64,000 nucleotides of DNA from Nocardia asteroides (lineage in GTDB: Bacteria; Actinomycetota; Actinomycetes; Mycobacteriales; Mycobacteriaceae): contig NZ_CP089214.1 of the NCBI RefSeq assembly GCF_021183625.1, forward strand, positions 4,898,001-4,962,000, given 5' to 3'. Both the position numbers and the translations under genes were made by a program. The notes beneath the pieces are model-generated. The model saw nothing but the letters and a program-made list of their open reading frames with translations. It was not told the origin of the DNA and did not search any database. Positions 52,429-60,700 of the stretch are shown piece by piece (position 1 is the stretch's first letter; the number at the start of each line of letters is the position of its first letter).

Positions 52429-53769
52429 ATGTCCCCCGCCACCGCCACACCCGTGCCCGCCTCCCCGCCGCGGCTGGTGCGGCGCACCGGCGGCCGGGTG
52501 ATCGGCGGGGTCGCGGGCGGGGTCGCGGATCACCTCGGCATCCCGGTCTTCCAGGTGCGGATGGCCTTCGTGCTGCTCTCCGCGCTGGCCGGGGCGGGCA
52601 TCTTCGGCTACGGCCTGCTCTGGCTCTTCACCCCGGCGGGGGCGGACACCGAGGAGGTCTCCGGCGAGGAGCGGCGGCAGGCGGTCGGGCTGGTACTGCT
52701 CGGCATCGGGCTCGCGGTGGCGGTGTCCTGGGTGTTCAGCGGGCGGGTCGCTGGCATCGTCGCGCCCATCGTGGTGGTGGCGGTCGGCGCCGCGCTGGTC
52801 TGGCGCGAGTACGACGCCGACGGCGGCGGGCCGCGCTCGCTGCTCGGGCTGCCCGCCAAGCCGACGGTGATCACCTGGTCCCGGATCATCGCCGGGGTCA
52901 CCCTGGTCGTGGTCGGGCTCGGCGTCGTCGTGCTGGCCAGGATCGACCTCGGCTCGCTGGGGCCCGCGCTGCTCGCGGTCGGGGTCACGCTGGTCGGCGC
53001 CGGGCTGCTCACCGTCCCGCTCTGGGTGAAGACGGTGCGCGCGCTGAACGCCGAGCGCGCCGCCCGGATCCGGAACGAGGAGCGCGAGGAGATCGCCTCG
53101 CACCTGCACGACTCCGTGCTGCAGACGCTCGCGCTGATCCAGCGCCAGGCGGCCGACGCGCAGGAGGTGGTGCGGCTGGCCCGCAGCCAGGAGCGGGAGC
53201 TGCGGCGCTGGCTCTTCGAGGACGCGGGGCCCGCGCAGTCCAGCCTGGCCGCCGCGCTGCGCACGATCGCGGGCGAGGTGGAGGACCAGCACGGGGTGAA
53301 GGTCACCCCGGTGACCGTCGGCGACGTCAGCATGGACGTCGGCGACACCGGGAGCGGGCTGCCGAAGGAGCACTTCACCGCGCTGCTCGGGGCGGGCCGG
53401 GAGGCGCTGGTGAACGCGGCCAAGCACGCGGGCGTCCCGGAGATCGACCTCTTCGCCGAGGCCGAGCCGCATCAGGTGAGCGTGTTCGTCCGGGATCGGG
53501 GCATCGGCTTCGACCCCGGCGACATCCCGGCCGACCGGCAGGGGCTCGCGCGCTCGGTGCGCGGCCGGATCGAGCGGCGCGGCGGGACCGTCGAGGTGCG
53601 CTCCACCCCCGGCCGCGGCACCGAGGTGCGGATCGTCATGCCGCGCAGCGACTCCGGGGTGGCGGAGATCGTGCCCGATCCCGGCGATGCGGTGCCGGAC
53701 GACCCGGCGGCGGGCGCGGAGGCGGCTCGGACGGTCCCGTTCCGGCCCGGCCCGACGGCCGGGGCGTGA
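52429..53769 (+). CDS. PspC-fused sensor histidine kinase (NarL/LiaS type)
   Basis: A 446-residue kinase. Residues 20-80 are a PspC domain (VIGGVAGGVADHLGIP), followed by four to five transmembrane helices up to about 200. The dimerisation motif SHLHDSVLQ gives the phospho-acceptor His227 (HisKA_3 type). The ATPase domain has ALVNAAKHAG (N box), DRGIGFD (G1) and a GRGTEV G2 box. The last 40 residues are acidic and Pro-rich. The start is the ATG near GGAGC. The response regulator follows at 44 bp. Confidence 0.92.
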   Translation: MSPATATPVPASPPRLVRRTGGRVIGGVAGGVADHLGIPVFQVRMAFVLLSALAGAGIFGYGLLWLFTPAGADTEEVSGEERRQAVGLVLLGIGLAVAVSWVFSGRVAGIVAPIVVVAVGAALVWREYDADGGGPRSLLGLPAKPTVITWSRIIAGVTLVVVGLGVVVLARIDLGSLGPALLAVGVTLVGAGLLTVPLWVKTVRALNAERAARIRNEEREEIASHLHDSVLQTLALIQRQAADAQEVVRLARSQERELRRWLFEDAGPAQSSLAAALRTIAGEVEDQHGVKVTPVTVGDVSMDVGDTGSGLPKEHFTALLGAGREALVNAAKHAGVPEIDLFAEAEPHQVSVFVRDRGIGFDPGDIPADRQGLARSVRGRIERRGGTVEVRSTPGRGTEVRIVMPRSDSGVAEIVPDPGDAVPDDPAAGAEAARTVPFRPGPTAGA

Positions 53770-53812
53770 GCTCTCACCGGCATGATGACCCCGTGACGAG
53801 GAGGAGTAACCG

Positions 53813-54454
53813 GTGAGTGTGCGCGTCTTTCTGGTCGACGATCACGCCGTCTTCCGGTCGGGGGTCAGGGCCGAGCTGGGGCGGGAGGCGGATATGGAGG
53901 TGATCGGCGAGGCGGGCGGCGTCGCCGACGCGGTCTCCGGCATCAACACCGCGCGGCCCGACGTGGTGCTGCTTGACGTGCACATGCCGGACGGCGGCGG
54001 CGTCGCGGTGCTCAACGGCATCGACGACGGCCCGGTCTGCCTGGCGCTCAGCGTCTCCGACGCCGCCGAGGACGTCATCGCGGTGATCAGGGCGGGCGCC
54101 CGCGGCTACGTCACCAAGACCATCTCCGGCGCCGAACTCGCCGACGGCATCCGCCGGGTCGCCGGCGGCGACGCCGTCTTCAGCCCGCGCCTGGCCGGCT
54201 TCGTGCTCGACTCCTTCACCGGCCGCTCCCCGGTGCCGGAGCCGCCGCTCGACCCCGAGCTGGACTCGCTCACCCCGCGCGAGCTGGAGGTGCTGCGGCT
54301 GCTCGCCCGCGGCTACACCTACCGGGAGATCGCCGAGGCGCTCTTCATCTCGGTGAAGACGGTGGAGACGCACGCCTCCAACGTGCTCCGCAAGACCCAG
54401 CAGTCCAACCGCAACGCCCTGACCCGCTGGGCGCACCGCCGCCGGATCGACTGA
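53813..54454 (+). CDS. LuxR/NarL-type response regulator
   Basis: A 213-residue regulator. The receiver has the acidic pair D9/D10, phospho-acceptor D55 (VVLLDVHMPDGGG) and Lys in YVTKTISG. The C-terminal helix-turn-helix starts LTPRELEVLRLLARGYTYREIAEAL. GTG start with an excellent GAGGAGGAG site. The partner is the upstream PspC kinase; the divergent PspC gene is the likely first target (autoregulated envelope-stress response, inference). It converges on the kinase gene with four bases between stops. Confidence 0.94.
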   Translation: MSVRVFLVDDHAVFRSGVRAELGREADMEVIGEAGGVADAVSGINTARPDVVLLDVHMPDGGGVAVLNGIDDGPVCLALSVSDAAEDVIAVIRAGARGYVTKTISGAELADGIRRVAGGDAVFSPRLAGFVLDSFTGRSPVPEPPLDPELDSLTPRELEVLRLLARGYTYREIAEALFISVKTVETHASNVLRKTQQSNRNALTRWAHRRRID

Positions 54455-54458
54455 ACCG

Positions 54459-55610
54459 CTACAGCGCGACGATGATCAGCGCGATCACCAGCACCAGCCC
54501 GATGAGCAGCCCGGCGGCGACCGCGAGCGGCGCGCCGGGGTTGCTGCTGAAGCCGCCACCGCCGCTGCCGGTACCGCTGCCGAGCCGCTGTTGCTGCTGC
54601 GGCGCCGCCTGCGCCCCCGCGTGCTGCCGGTGCGGGCGGGGCAGCGGGGTGGAGTGCGGGCTGCGCTGCCCGGAGGCGGAGTTGCGCGCGGCCCAGGCCG
54701 GGATGGTGCCGTCCTCGGTGCGCACCGGCGCGCCGAGGATGTACGGGGCCGTGCCGGGACCGAATGCGGCGGTGAGGATCTCGTCGCGCGCCTCGGCCAT
54801 GCTGGGCCGGCGCTGCGGGGCGGGTTCCATCATGTGCAGCAGCGCGGTGGTGAGGACGCCGCTGCGGGTGGGCGGGATGATCTGCGCCATGGCGGCCCGC
54901 GTCACGACGGCGTCGCTGTCGTCGTCGAAGCCGAAGGGCGGCTGGCCCTCGATGGCGGTGTAGAGCGTCGCGCCGAGCGAGAAGACGTCGCTGGCGGTGG
55001 TCGGCACCGCGCCGCGCGCGACCTCCGGCGGGAGGTAGGACGGGGTGCCGGTGATGATGCCGTCCTGCTGGTCGGCGGGGTCGCCCGCGCCGCTGGAGAT
55101 ACCGAAGTCGCTGAGCTTGGCCTTGCCCACCTCGGGGCCGCGGTCGGCGACCAGGATATTGCCCGGCTTGATGTCGCGGTGCACGATCCCCGCCGCGTGC
55201 GCGGCCGCCAGCGCATCCGCCACCTGGGCGCCGATCTGCGCCACCTCGACCGGGGGCAGCGCCTCCACCAGCGACAGCGCCTTGGCGAGGCTGCGCGAGG
55301 GCAGGTGCTCCATCACCAGCCAGGGCTCGCCCGCCTCCAGCACCACGTCGTAGACCGCGATGGCGTGCTCGTGCGAGAGCTTCGCCGCGACCCGGCCCTC
55401 GTGCATGATCTGCTCCCGCACCGCCCGCGCCGTCGCCTCGTCCAGCCCGGCCGTCGTGAGCACCTGCTTGATCGCCACGTCCCGGTTCAGCAGCCGGTCG
55501 AGCGCGAGCCACACGGCGCCCATGCCACCGCCGCCGATCTTCGACTGGAGCCGGTACCGGCCTGCCACCAGGTAGTCCGGGCCGATGATGGGGCGGGGGC
55601 GATCGATCAT
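54459..55610 (-). CDS. Ser/Thr protein kinase with C-terminal membrane tail
   Basis: A 383-residue Hanks-type kinase: glycine loop GGGGMGAVW, HRDIKPGN near residue 142, DFG and the PPEVARG motif, all active-type. After residue 290 comes a Pro/Gln/Gly-rich linker, then one hydrophobic helix at the very C-terminus (about 358-382) with no outside domain, so it is tail-anchored facing the cytoplasm. The ATG at 55610 is chosen; a longer reading adds non-conserved residues. It is the second kinase in the window and shows little similarity to the first outside the catalytic core. Confidence 0.92.
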   Translation of the reverse strand: MIDRPRPIIGPDYLVAGRYRLQSKIGGGGMGAVWLALDRLLNRDVAIKQVLTTAGLDEATARAVREQIMHEGRVAAKLSHEHAIAVYDVVLEAGEPWLVMEHLPSRSLAKALSLVEALPPVEVAQIGAQVADALAAAHAAGIVHRDIKPGNILVADRGPEVGKAKLSDFGISSGAGDPADQQDGIITGTPSYLPPEVARGAVPTTASDVFSLGATLYTAIEGQPPFGFDDDSDAVVTRAAMAQIIPPTRSGVLTTALLHMMEPAPQRRPSMAEARDEILTAAFGPGTAPYILGAPVRTEDGTIPAWAARNSASGQRSPHSTPLPRPHRQHAGAQAAPQQQQRLGSGTGSGGGGFSSNPGAPLAVAAGLLIGLVLVIALIIVAL

Positions 55611-55724
55611 GGTGTGCAGGGTAGTCGAAAGCCCCGGTAGCCGACCTGATTCGGGGCGGGGGTGAGACGGGCGTCCGGTTCGGCCGGTGGAGCCGACCCG
55701 GGGTCGGCTTCCCCTCCCCGTCAC

Positions 55725-55740
55725 TCGAACGTATATTCGA
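55725..55740. promoter_or_regulatory. LexA (SOS) box upstream of imuB
   Basis: TCGAACGTATATTCGA agrees with the mycobacterial consensus TCGAACNNNNGTTCGA at all but one specified base. A TATATT -10-like hexamer (55732-55737) lies inside it, so LexA would block the promoter. Confidence 0.85.
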
Positions 55741-55778
55741 TTGCGGATCGATAGCTGGCAGCCGGAGGTGAGGGTGAC

Positions 55779-55856
55779 ATGGAGCAATCGCGCCACCCCT
55801 CGCCGGGTTTGCCCAACCCTGCCGCGAACCCGGCCCGCCGAAGGCGGGCCCGATGA
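55779..55856 (+). CDS. 25-residue coupled mini-ORF upstream of imuB
   Basis: An ATG with ribosome site GGAGGTGAGGGTGAC opens a 25-codon ORF whose TGA overlaps the imuB ATG (ATGA). The peptide is Pro-rich then ends in a run of Arg. It lies where imuA' would be in the mycobacterial mutasome operon. It could be a coupling leader, or the last trace of imuA'. Confidence 0.5.
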   Translation: MEQSRHPSPGLPNPAANPARRRRAR

Positions 55857-57409
55857 GACAGCTCGCTGTGTGGTGTGCGGACTGGCCTGCCGTGGCCGCG
55901 GCTGCGACGGCCGGGATCCCGGGGCATCGTCCGGTGGCGGTGCTCGCCGCCAATCGGGTGGTCGCGTGCACCGCGACGGCACGGGCGGCTGGGGTCCGGC
56001 GCGGCCTGCGGCGGCGCGAGGCCCAGGCCCGCTGCCCGGAGATCTTCCTGGCGCGCGAGGACCACGACCGCGACGCCCGCCTCTTCGAGCCGATCGTCAC
56101 CGCCGTGGAGGCGACGGTGCCCGGCGTCGAGGTGCTGCGCCCCGGCCTGCTGGTGCTCGCCGCCCGCGGCGCCGCCCGCTACTTCGGCTCCGAGGAGCTC
56201 GCGGCCGAGCGGCTGGTCGACGCGGTGGCGGCGGCGGGCGCGGAGGCGGCGATCGGGATCGCCGACGCGCTCTCCACCGCCGTGCTCGCCGCCCGCCGCG
56301 GCGCCGTCGTCGCGCCGGGCGAAGGCAGGGATTTCCTCGCCCCGCTCCCGATCGCCGAGCTCGCGGCCGAGCCGGGCGCGGACGCGAAGTACCGCGCCGA
56401 CCTGGTCGACCTGCTGCACCGCCTCGGCCTGCGCCGGATCGGCGACTTCGCCGCGCTCACCCCGGCCGAGATCGCCTCCCGCTTCGGCGCCGACGCCATC
56501 GCCGCGCACCGCTGCGCCCGCGCGCTGCCGGAGCGCACCGTCTCCGCGCGCCGCCCGCCGCCCGAGTTCACCGTGGTGTACCGCTGCGACCCGCCGATCG
56601 ACCGGGTGGACGCCGCCGCGTTCGCCGGCCGCATGCTCGCCACCAGGCTGCACGCCGCGCTCGCCGCCGCCGGCACCGCCTGCACCCGGCTGGTGGTGAG
56701 CGCGGAGACCGAAGCGGGCGAGGAGCTCTCCCGGGTCTGGCGCTGCGCCGAGCCGCTCACCGCGGCGGGAACGGCGGACCGGGTGCGCTGGCAGCTGGAC
56801 GGCTGGCTCACGCACCGCTCCCGCCCGACCGGGCCGATCACCGTGCTCCGGCTGGAGCCGAGCGAGGTGGTGCCCGCCGGTGCGCTGCAGCTCGGGCTGT
56901 GGGGCGGGTCGGGGGAGACCGAGGGGCAGGCGCGCCGCGCGCTGATCCGGGTGCAGGGGCTGCTCGGCGGGGAGGCGGTGCAGTTCGGGGTGCTCAGCGG
57001 GGGTCGCGGGCCGGGGGAGCGGGTGACCATGGTCGCGCTCGGCGACGAGCGGGTGCCCGCCGCCGATCCGGCGCTGCCCTGGCCGGGCAGGCTGCCCGAG
57101 CCCGCACCCGGCGTCGTCCTCGTCGACCAGCCCGCGGTGCTGCTGGAGGCCGCCGACGGCGCCGCCGTCGAGGTCACCGAGCGCGGCGTCTTCAGCACCG
57201 CCCCGGCCCGGCTGCGCTGGGGCAGCCGGGAGTGGGCGCTGGCCGGCTGGGCCGGGCCGTGGCCGGTGGACGAGCGCTGGTGGGCACCGGGCTCGGCGAC
57301 GGTCCGCGCCCGCGCGCAGATCCGGCTGGACGGCGAGCCGGCGGACGCCAGGGTGCTGCTGCTCGCCTACCGGGACGGCGGCTGGCGCGCCGAGGGCGTC
57401 TACGACTGA
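55853..57409 (+). CDS. imuB: ImuB, Y-family-polymerase-like mutasome protein
   Basis: A 518-residue Y-family-related protein (M. tuberculosis Rv3394c). It starts RQLAVWCADWP, where an active polymerase would have the first catalytic Asp motif; acidic residues for catalysis are not apparent, as in known ImuB. GLRRREAQARCP, the HhH-like LHRLGLRRIGDFAAL, and the little-finger region are visible, and the C-terminal tail ends WRAEGVYD. In mycobacteria ImuB bridges the beta clamp and DnaE2. Here it is behind a LexA box and a mini-ORF. Its stop region overlaps the convergent VOC gene by 10 bp. Confidence 0.93.
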   Translation: MRQLAVWCADWPAVAAAATAGIPGHRPVAVLAANRVVACTATARAAGVRRGLRRREAQARCPEIFLAREDHDRDARLFEPIVTAVEATVPGVEVLRPGLLVLAARGAARYFGSEELAAERLVDAVAAAGAEAAIGIADALSTAVLAARRGAVVAPGEGRDFLAPLPIAELAAEPGADAKYRADLVDLLHRLGLRRIGDFAALTPAEIASRFGADAIAAHRCARALPERTVSARRPPPEFTVVYRCDPPIDRVDAAAFAGRMLATRLHAALAAAGTACTRLVVSAETEAGEELSRVWRCAEPLTAAGTADRVRWQLDGWLTHRSRPTGPITVLRLEPSEVVPAGALQLGLWGGSGETEGQARRALIRVQGLLGGEAVQFGVLSGGRGPGERVTMVALGDERVPAADPALPWPGRLPEPAPGVVLVDQPAVLLEAADGAAVEVTERGVFSTAPARLRWGSREWALAGWAGPWPVDERWWAPGSATVRARAQIRLDGEPADARVLLLAYRDGGWRAEGVYD

Positions 57410-57906
57410 CCGCGCGCCATCTCCGCCGCCAGGGTCTCGCCCGCGTAGCCCAGCGCCGCGACGTACTCCGGGAGCGCGAACCGGCGCGTCATCTCGTCGG
57501 TATCGACATCCTCGACGCGCTCGTGCACCCACCACAGGTGGCCCTGCGGATCGCGAAAGCGGGCGATCGCGTCGCCGAACGGCAGCACGGCAGGCTCGGT
57601 CACGATCCGGGCGCCGCGCTCGCGCGCCGCGCGCACCGCCGCGGTGAGATCGGGCACGTACACCCGCGTATGGGCGGGGGTCGGCGGCCACTCGGGCGGT
57701 GCGTCGAACAGCATGAGCGACCCGCCGCAGAGTTCGATCTCGACGTGATTGATCATCGCGCCGTTCATGACGCGGCTGCCGCTGCGCTCGGTGGCGCCGA
57801 AGACGCCGGCGAGGAATTCCAGCTCGGCCTCGGTGTCGCGCGAGATGATCCAGCTCGCGACCGGTGCGACCCCGGCGGGCGCCGGGCCGGTGGGGGTGTT
57901 CGTCAT
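57400..57906 (-). CDS. VOC-fold (glyoxalase/PhnB-like) protein
   Basis: A 168-residue VOC protein. Two beta-alpha-beta-beta-beta units can be read: one with ASWIISRDTEAELEFLAGVFGA and MINHVEIELCGGSLMLFD, the second with RVYVPDLTAAVRAARERGA and RFRDPQGHLWWVHE. A role in resistance or metabolism cannot be set from the sequence. ATG start; it overlaps imuB's 3' end. Confidence 0.85.
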   Translation of the reverse strand: MTNTPTGPAPAGVAPVASWIISRDTEAELEFLAGVFGATERSGSRVMNGAMINHVEIELCGGSLMLFDAPPEWPPTPAHTRVYVPDLTAAVRAARERGARIVTEPAVLPFGDAIARFRDPQGHLWWVHERVEDVDTDEMTRRFALPEYVAALGYAGETLAAEMARGQS

Positions 57907-57990
57907 GGTGCCTCCTCCCTGTTGCTCACCCCGATCGTCGCAGCGGCCACCGACATTCGCCGCCCGCGGTGCGCGCCTCCGTGCCCGGCG

Positions 57991-58911
57991 TCACCAGTGC
58001 GTGCCTGGTACCCACCGCCCGACCCGGCGCAGCGCGGTCCCGGTGACCCGCAGCGGCGTCGAGCGCGATCGCGCGGGCTCGGCCCACCCCGAATCCTCCT
58101 GCGGCGCAGCCTCGTTCTCGCCCTTCGCGGCGGGGGAGTCGGGCAGTGCGCGGTAGTAGCGGTGCAGGATGCGGTCGCGCAGCTTCGGGGTGAGCAGCGC
58201 CCCGTACTCGGCGATGGTGCCGAGCGGCACGTCGATCCGCCGCGGCCGCTCGACCAGCGCCCGCACGATGGTGGCCGCCGCCCACTCCGGCGTCTCGGCG
58301 GGCCCCTGGTTCCCGCTCGGCGCGATCATCGGGGTGCGCACCAGCGGCATGTGGATGGTCGTGAAGGTCACCCCGTCGGCCATCGTCTCCACCGCAGCCA
58401 CCTCGGTGAACTTGTCCAGCGCCGCCTTGCTGGCCAGGTACGCGGCGAAGCGCGGCGTTGCCACCTGCACCCCGGCGCTGCTGATGTTCACGATGTGCCC
58501 GAAGCGCCGCTCGCGCATCTGCGGCAGCAGCGCGAGGGTGAGCCGGAGCGCGCCGAAGTAGTTCACCGCCATGGTGCGCTCGAAGTCGTGCAGCCGGTCG
58601 GTGGAGCGGTGGATCGCGCGCCGGATGGAGCGGCCCGCGTTGTTGACCAGCATGTCCACGTGGCCGTGGTCGTCGAGGATGGCGCGGACCGTGCGCTCCA
58701 CCGACTCGCCCTCGGTGATGTCGCACGGGTAGCCGTACGCGTCGCCGCCGGCCGCGCGCACCTCGGCGACCGCCTCGTCGAGCTCGTCCGCGCGCCGGGC
58801 CAGCAGGAACACCGTGGCGCCCTTGGCCGCGGTGGCGAGCGCGGCGGCCCGGCCGATCCCGGAGGAGGCGCCGGTGATGAGCACGTGGCGGCCGGTCAGA
58901 GTTTCACCCAT
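57991..58911 (-). CDS. Short-chain dehydrogenase/reductase
   Basis: A 306-residue SDR. The cofactor loop TGASSGIG (residues 14-21), NNAG, the catalytic Ser (VNISSAG) and YLASK are all present. The C-terminal extension with RILHRYYRALPDS and a final Arg-rich tail resembles the SDR part of actinobacterial acyl-CoA reductases, but the acyl-transfer half is absent. It is divergent from the marR gene, whose operator region it shares, so MarR control is likely. Confidence 0.9.
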   Translation of the reverse strand: MGETLTGRHVLITGASSGIGRAAALATAAKGATVFLLARRADELDEAVAEVRAAGGDAYGYPCDITEGESVERTVRAILDDHGHVDMLVNNAGRSIRRAIHRSTDRLHDFERTMAVNYFGALRLTLALLPQMRERRFGHIVNISSAGVQVATPRFAAYLASKAALDKFTEVAAVETMADGVTFTTIHMPLVRTPMIAPSGNQGPAETPEWAAATIVRALVERPRRIDVPLGTIAEYGALLTPKLRDRILHRYYRALPDSPAAKGENEAAPQEDSGWAEPARSRSTPLRVTGTALRRVGRWVPGTHW

Positions 58912-58919
58912 GGGCTGAA

Positions 58920-58935
58920 CTTACTCTCAAGTAAG
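58920..58935. promoter_or_regulatory. Inverted repeat near the SDR start
   Basis: CTTACT and AGTAAG arms (6 bp, 4-base gap) 8-24 bp upstream of the SDR ATG. A candidate repressor site. Confidence 0.45.
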
Positions 58936-58962
58936 ATGACCTGCCAAGATCCAAATTCAATG

Positions 58963-58982
58963 AGAAACTTATATAAGTTTCT
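58963..58982. promoter_or_regulatory. Palindromic operator upstream of marR
   Basis: AGAAACTTATATAAGTTTCT is a perfect 20-bp palindrome of strikingly low GC, 14 bp before the marR start. Size and symmetry fit a MarR dimer site, and it also lies within range of the divergent SDR promoter. Confidence 0.75.
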
Positions 58983-58996
58983 GCTAGAAATGAGGG

Positions 58997-59431
58997 GTGC
59001 CCGACCTCGATCCCGCCACCCTGACCTCCGTCATGGAGCAGTTCACCCGGATGTTCATCCGCCTGCCCGCGGTGCAGCGGCGCAGCTTCACCACGCTCTC
59101 GGTGCTGCACACGCTGGCCGGTCGCGGCCCGCAGCGGCTCTCCGCGCTCACCGCGGGCGAGCAGGTCACCCAGCCCGCCATCACCCAGATCGTGGCCAAG
59201 CTGGAGCGCGACGGGCTGGTGGCGCGCGGCCCCGACCCCAGCGACGGCCGCGCGGTGCTGGTCCGGATCACCCCGCGCGGCGAGGCGGCGGTGGCGAGCA
59301 GGCGCACCGCCCGGGTGGCGCGGATGGCCGAGCTCGTCGCGCTGCTGGAACCGGAGCACCGCGCCGCGCTGACCGCCGCGCTCCCCGCGCTGGCCCGGCT
59401 GGCCGAACTCGACGACGAACGGAACCGCTGA
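58997..59431 (+). CDS. MarR-family transcriptional regulator
   Basis: A 144-residue winged-helix repressor. The recognition region is VTQPAITQIVAKLERDGLVARGPDPSDGRAVLVRITPRG, typical of MarR (the wing DPSDGRA is conserved). The GTG at 58997 follows GAAATGAGGG. Its TGA overlaps the epoxide-hydrolase ATG, so the two are co-regulated, and a perfect palindrome lies upstream for autoregulation. Confidence 0.93.
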   Translation: MPDLDPATLTSVMEQFTRMFIRLPAVQRRSFTTLSVLHTLAGRGPQRLSALTAGEQVTQPAITQIVAKLERDGLVARGPDPSDGRAVLVRITPRGEAAVASRRTARVARMAELVALLEPEHRAALTAALPALARLAELDDERNR

Positions 59432-60621
59432 TGGAACGCCGCCCCATCCACGTGCCCGACGCGGTGCTCGGCGATCTCCGGCAGCGGCTCGCCCTGACCA
59501 GGAGGGCCGCCGTCCCCGGCGACGGCTACGGCGTCTCCGGCGACTACCTGCGCGAACTGTGCGAGTACTGGCGCACCGAGTACGACTGGCGCGCCGCCGA
59601 GGCCGCCATGAACGCCTACGACCACTACCGGGTGACCGTCGACGGCGTCCCGGTGCACTTCCTGCGCAGGCCGGGCGTCGGCCCCGCGCCGCGGCCGCTG
59701 ATCCTCACGCACGGCTGGCCGTGGACCTTCTGGCGCTGGTCGAAAGTGCTGGAGCCGCTGGCCGATCCCGGCGCGCACGGCGGCGACCCGGCCGACGCCT
59801 TCGACCTGATCGTGCCCTCGCTCCCCGGCTTCGGCTTCTCCGGCCCGCTCGACCGCGCCGACCTGAACTTCTGGACGATCGCCGAGCTCTGGCACACGCT
59901 GATGACCGATGTCATGGGGTTCGAGCGCTACGCCGCCGCGGGCTGCGATGTCGGGGCGCTGGTCACCGCCGAGCTCGGGCACCGGTACCCGGACGAGCTG
60001 TACGGCATCCACATCGGCTCCGGGCAGCCGCTCACGCTCTTCAACGGCGAGCGCGGCTGGGACGTCAGCGGCGGCAGGCCGATCCCGGACGACCTGCCCG
60101 GCCCGGCCAGGGACCGGCTGATCGCCCTCGAGCACCGTTTCGCGGTGCACCTGGCCGCGCACACGCTGGCGCCGGACACCCTGGCGCACGCCCTCGCCGA
60201 TTCGCCCGCGGGCATGCTGGCCTGGATCCTGGAGCGCTGGACCTCGTGGAGCGACTGCGGCGGCGACGTCGAGCGGGTGTTCCCGCGCGACGACCTGCTC
60301 ACCCAGGCCACGATCTACTGGGTCACGAACTCGATCGGCACCTCGATGCGCACCTACGCCAACAACAACCGCCACCCCTGGACGCCGGCGCACGACCGGA
60401 AACCCGTGGTCCAGGCGCCGACCGGGGTGACGCTGGTGGCGCACGAGAATCCGCCCGGCGTGCCGACCGCCGAGCGCGCCGCGTGGTTCCGCGCCACCCG
60501 GGCGGAGTGGTATCGGCTGGCGGAGGTCACCGTGCACGAACGCGGCGGCCACTTCATCCCCTGGGAGATCCCCGGCGAATGGGTCGCTGACCTGCGCCGG
60601 ACCTTCCGGTCGGTGCGCTGA
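59431..60621 (+). CDS. Epoxide hydrolase (EHN-domain type)
   Basis: A 396-residue epoxide hydrolase of the fold used by microsomal-type enzymes. It has the N-terminal EHN domain (LRQRLALTRR, DYLRELCEYWRTEYDWRAAEA), oxyanion HGWPWTF, the Asp nucleophile in AAGCDVGA and the catalytic His in ERGGHFIPWE; SLPGFGFSGP is also typical. It opens epoxides by forming an ester with the Asp. ATG overlaps the marR stop. The inducing ligand of MarR is likely related to its substrate (inference). Confidence 0.93.
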   Translation: MERRPIHVPDAVLGDLRQRLALTRRAAVPGDGYGVSGDYLRELCEYWRTEYDWRAAEAAMNAYDHYRVTVDGVPVHFLRRPGVGPAPRPLILTHGWPWTFWRWSKVLEPLADPGAHGGDPADAFDLIVPSLPGFGFSGPLDRADLNFWTIAELWHTLMTDVMGFERYAAAGCDVGALVTAELGHRYPDELYGIHIGSGQPLTLFNGERGWDVSGGRPIPDDLPGPARDRLIALEHRFAVHLAAHTLAPDTLAHALADSPAGMLAWILERWTSWSDCGGDVERVFPRDDLLTQATIYWVTNSIGTSMRTYANNNRHPWTPAHDRKPVVQAPTGVTLVAHENPPGVPTAERAAWFRATRAEWYRLAEVTVHERGGHFIPWEIPGEWVADLRRTFRSVR

Positions 60622-60642
60622 TCCGCCGATAACCGCGAGGTT

Positions 60643-60658
60643 GCGAACAGATGTTCGA
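60643..60658. promoter_or_regulatory. LexA box 1 upstream of the dnaE2 operon
   Basis: GCGAACAGATGTTCGA matches the TCGAACNNNNGTTCGA consensus except for one base. It lies 32 bp from a second box. Confidence 0.85.
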
Positions 60659-60674
60659 TCCGCACTCGAAACGT

Positions 60675-60690
60675 TCGAACACATGTGCGA
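60675..60690. promoter_or_regulatory. LexA box 2 upstream of the dnaE2 operon
   Basis: TCGAACACATGTGCGA has one mismatch to the consensus. Its end overlaps a GATACT -10 element, so bound LexA would occlude the promoter. The additional symmetric TCGAA-ACG-TTCGA (60666-60678) adjoins it. Confidence 0.8.
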
Positions 60691-60694
60691 TACT
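60689..60694 (+). promoter_or_regulatory. -10 element for leaderless SOS gene
   Basis: GATACT ends seven bases before the ATG at 60701, so the transcript should start on the codon itself. Confidence 0.5.
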
Positions 60695-60700
60695 CGGCGC

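Noticed and set aside
55853..57409. ImuB as an active DinB polymerase
   Set aside because: The N-terminal motif lacks the catalytic acidic residues of active Y-family polymerases; synteny and SOS box fit ImuB.
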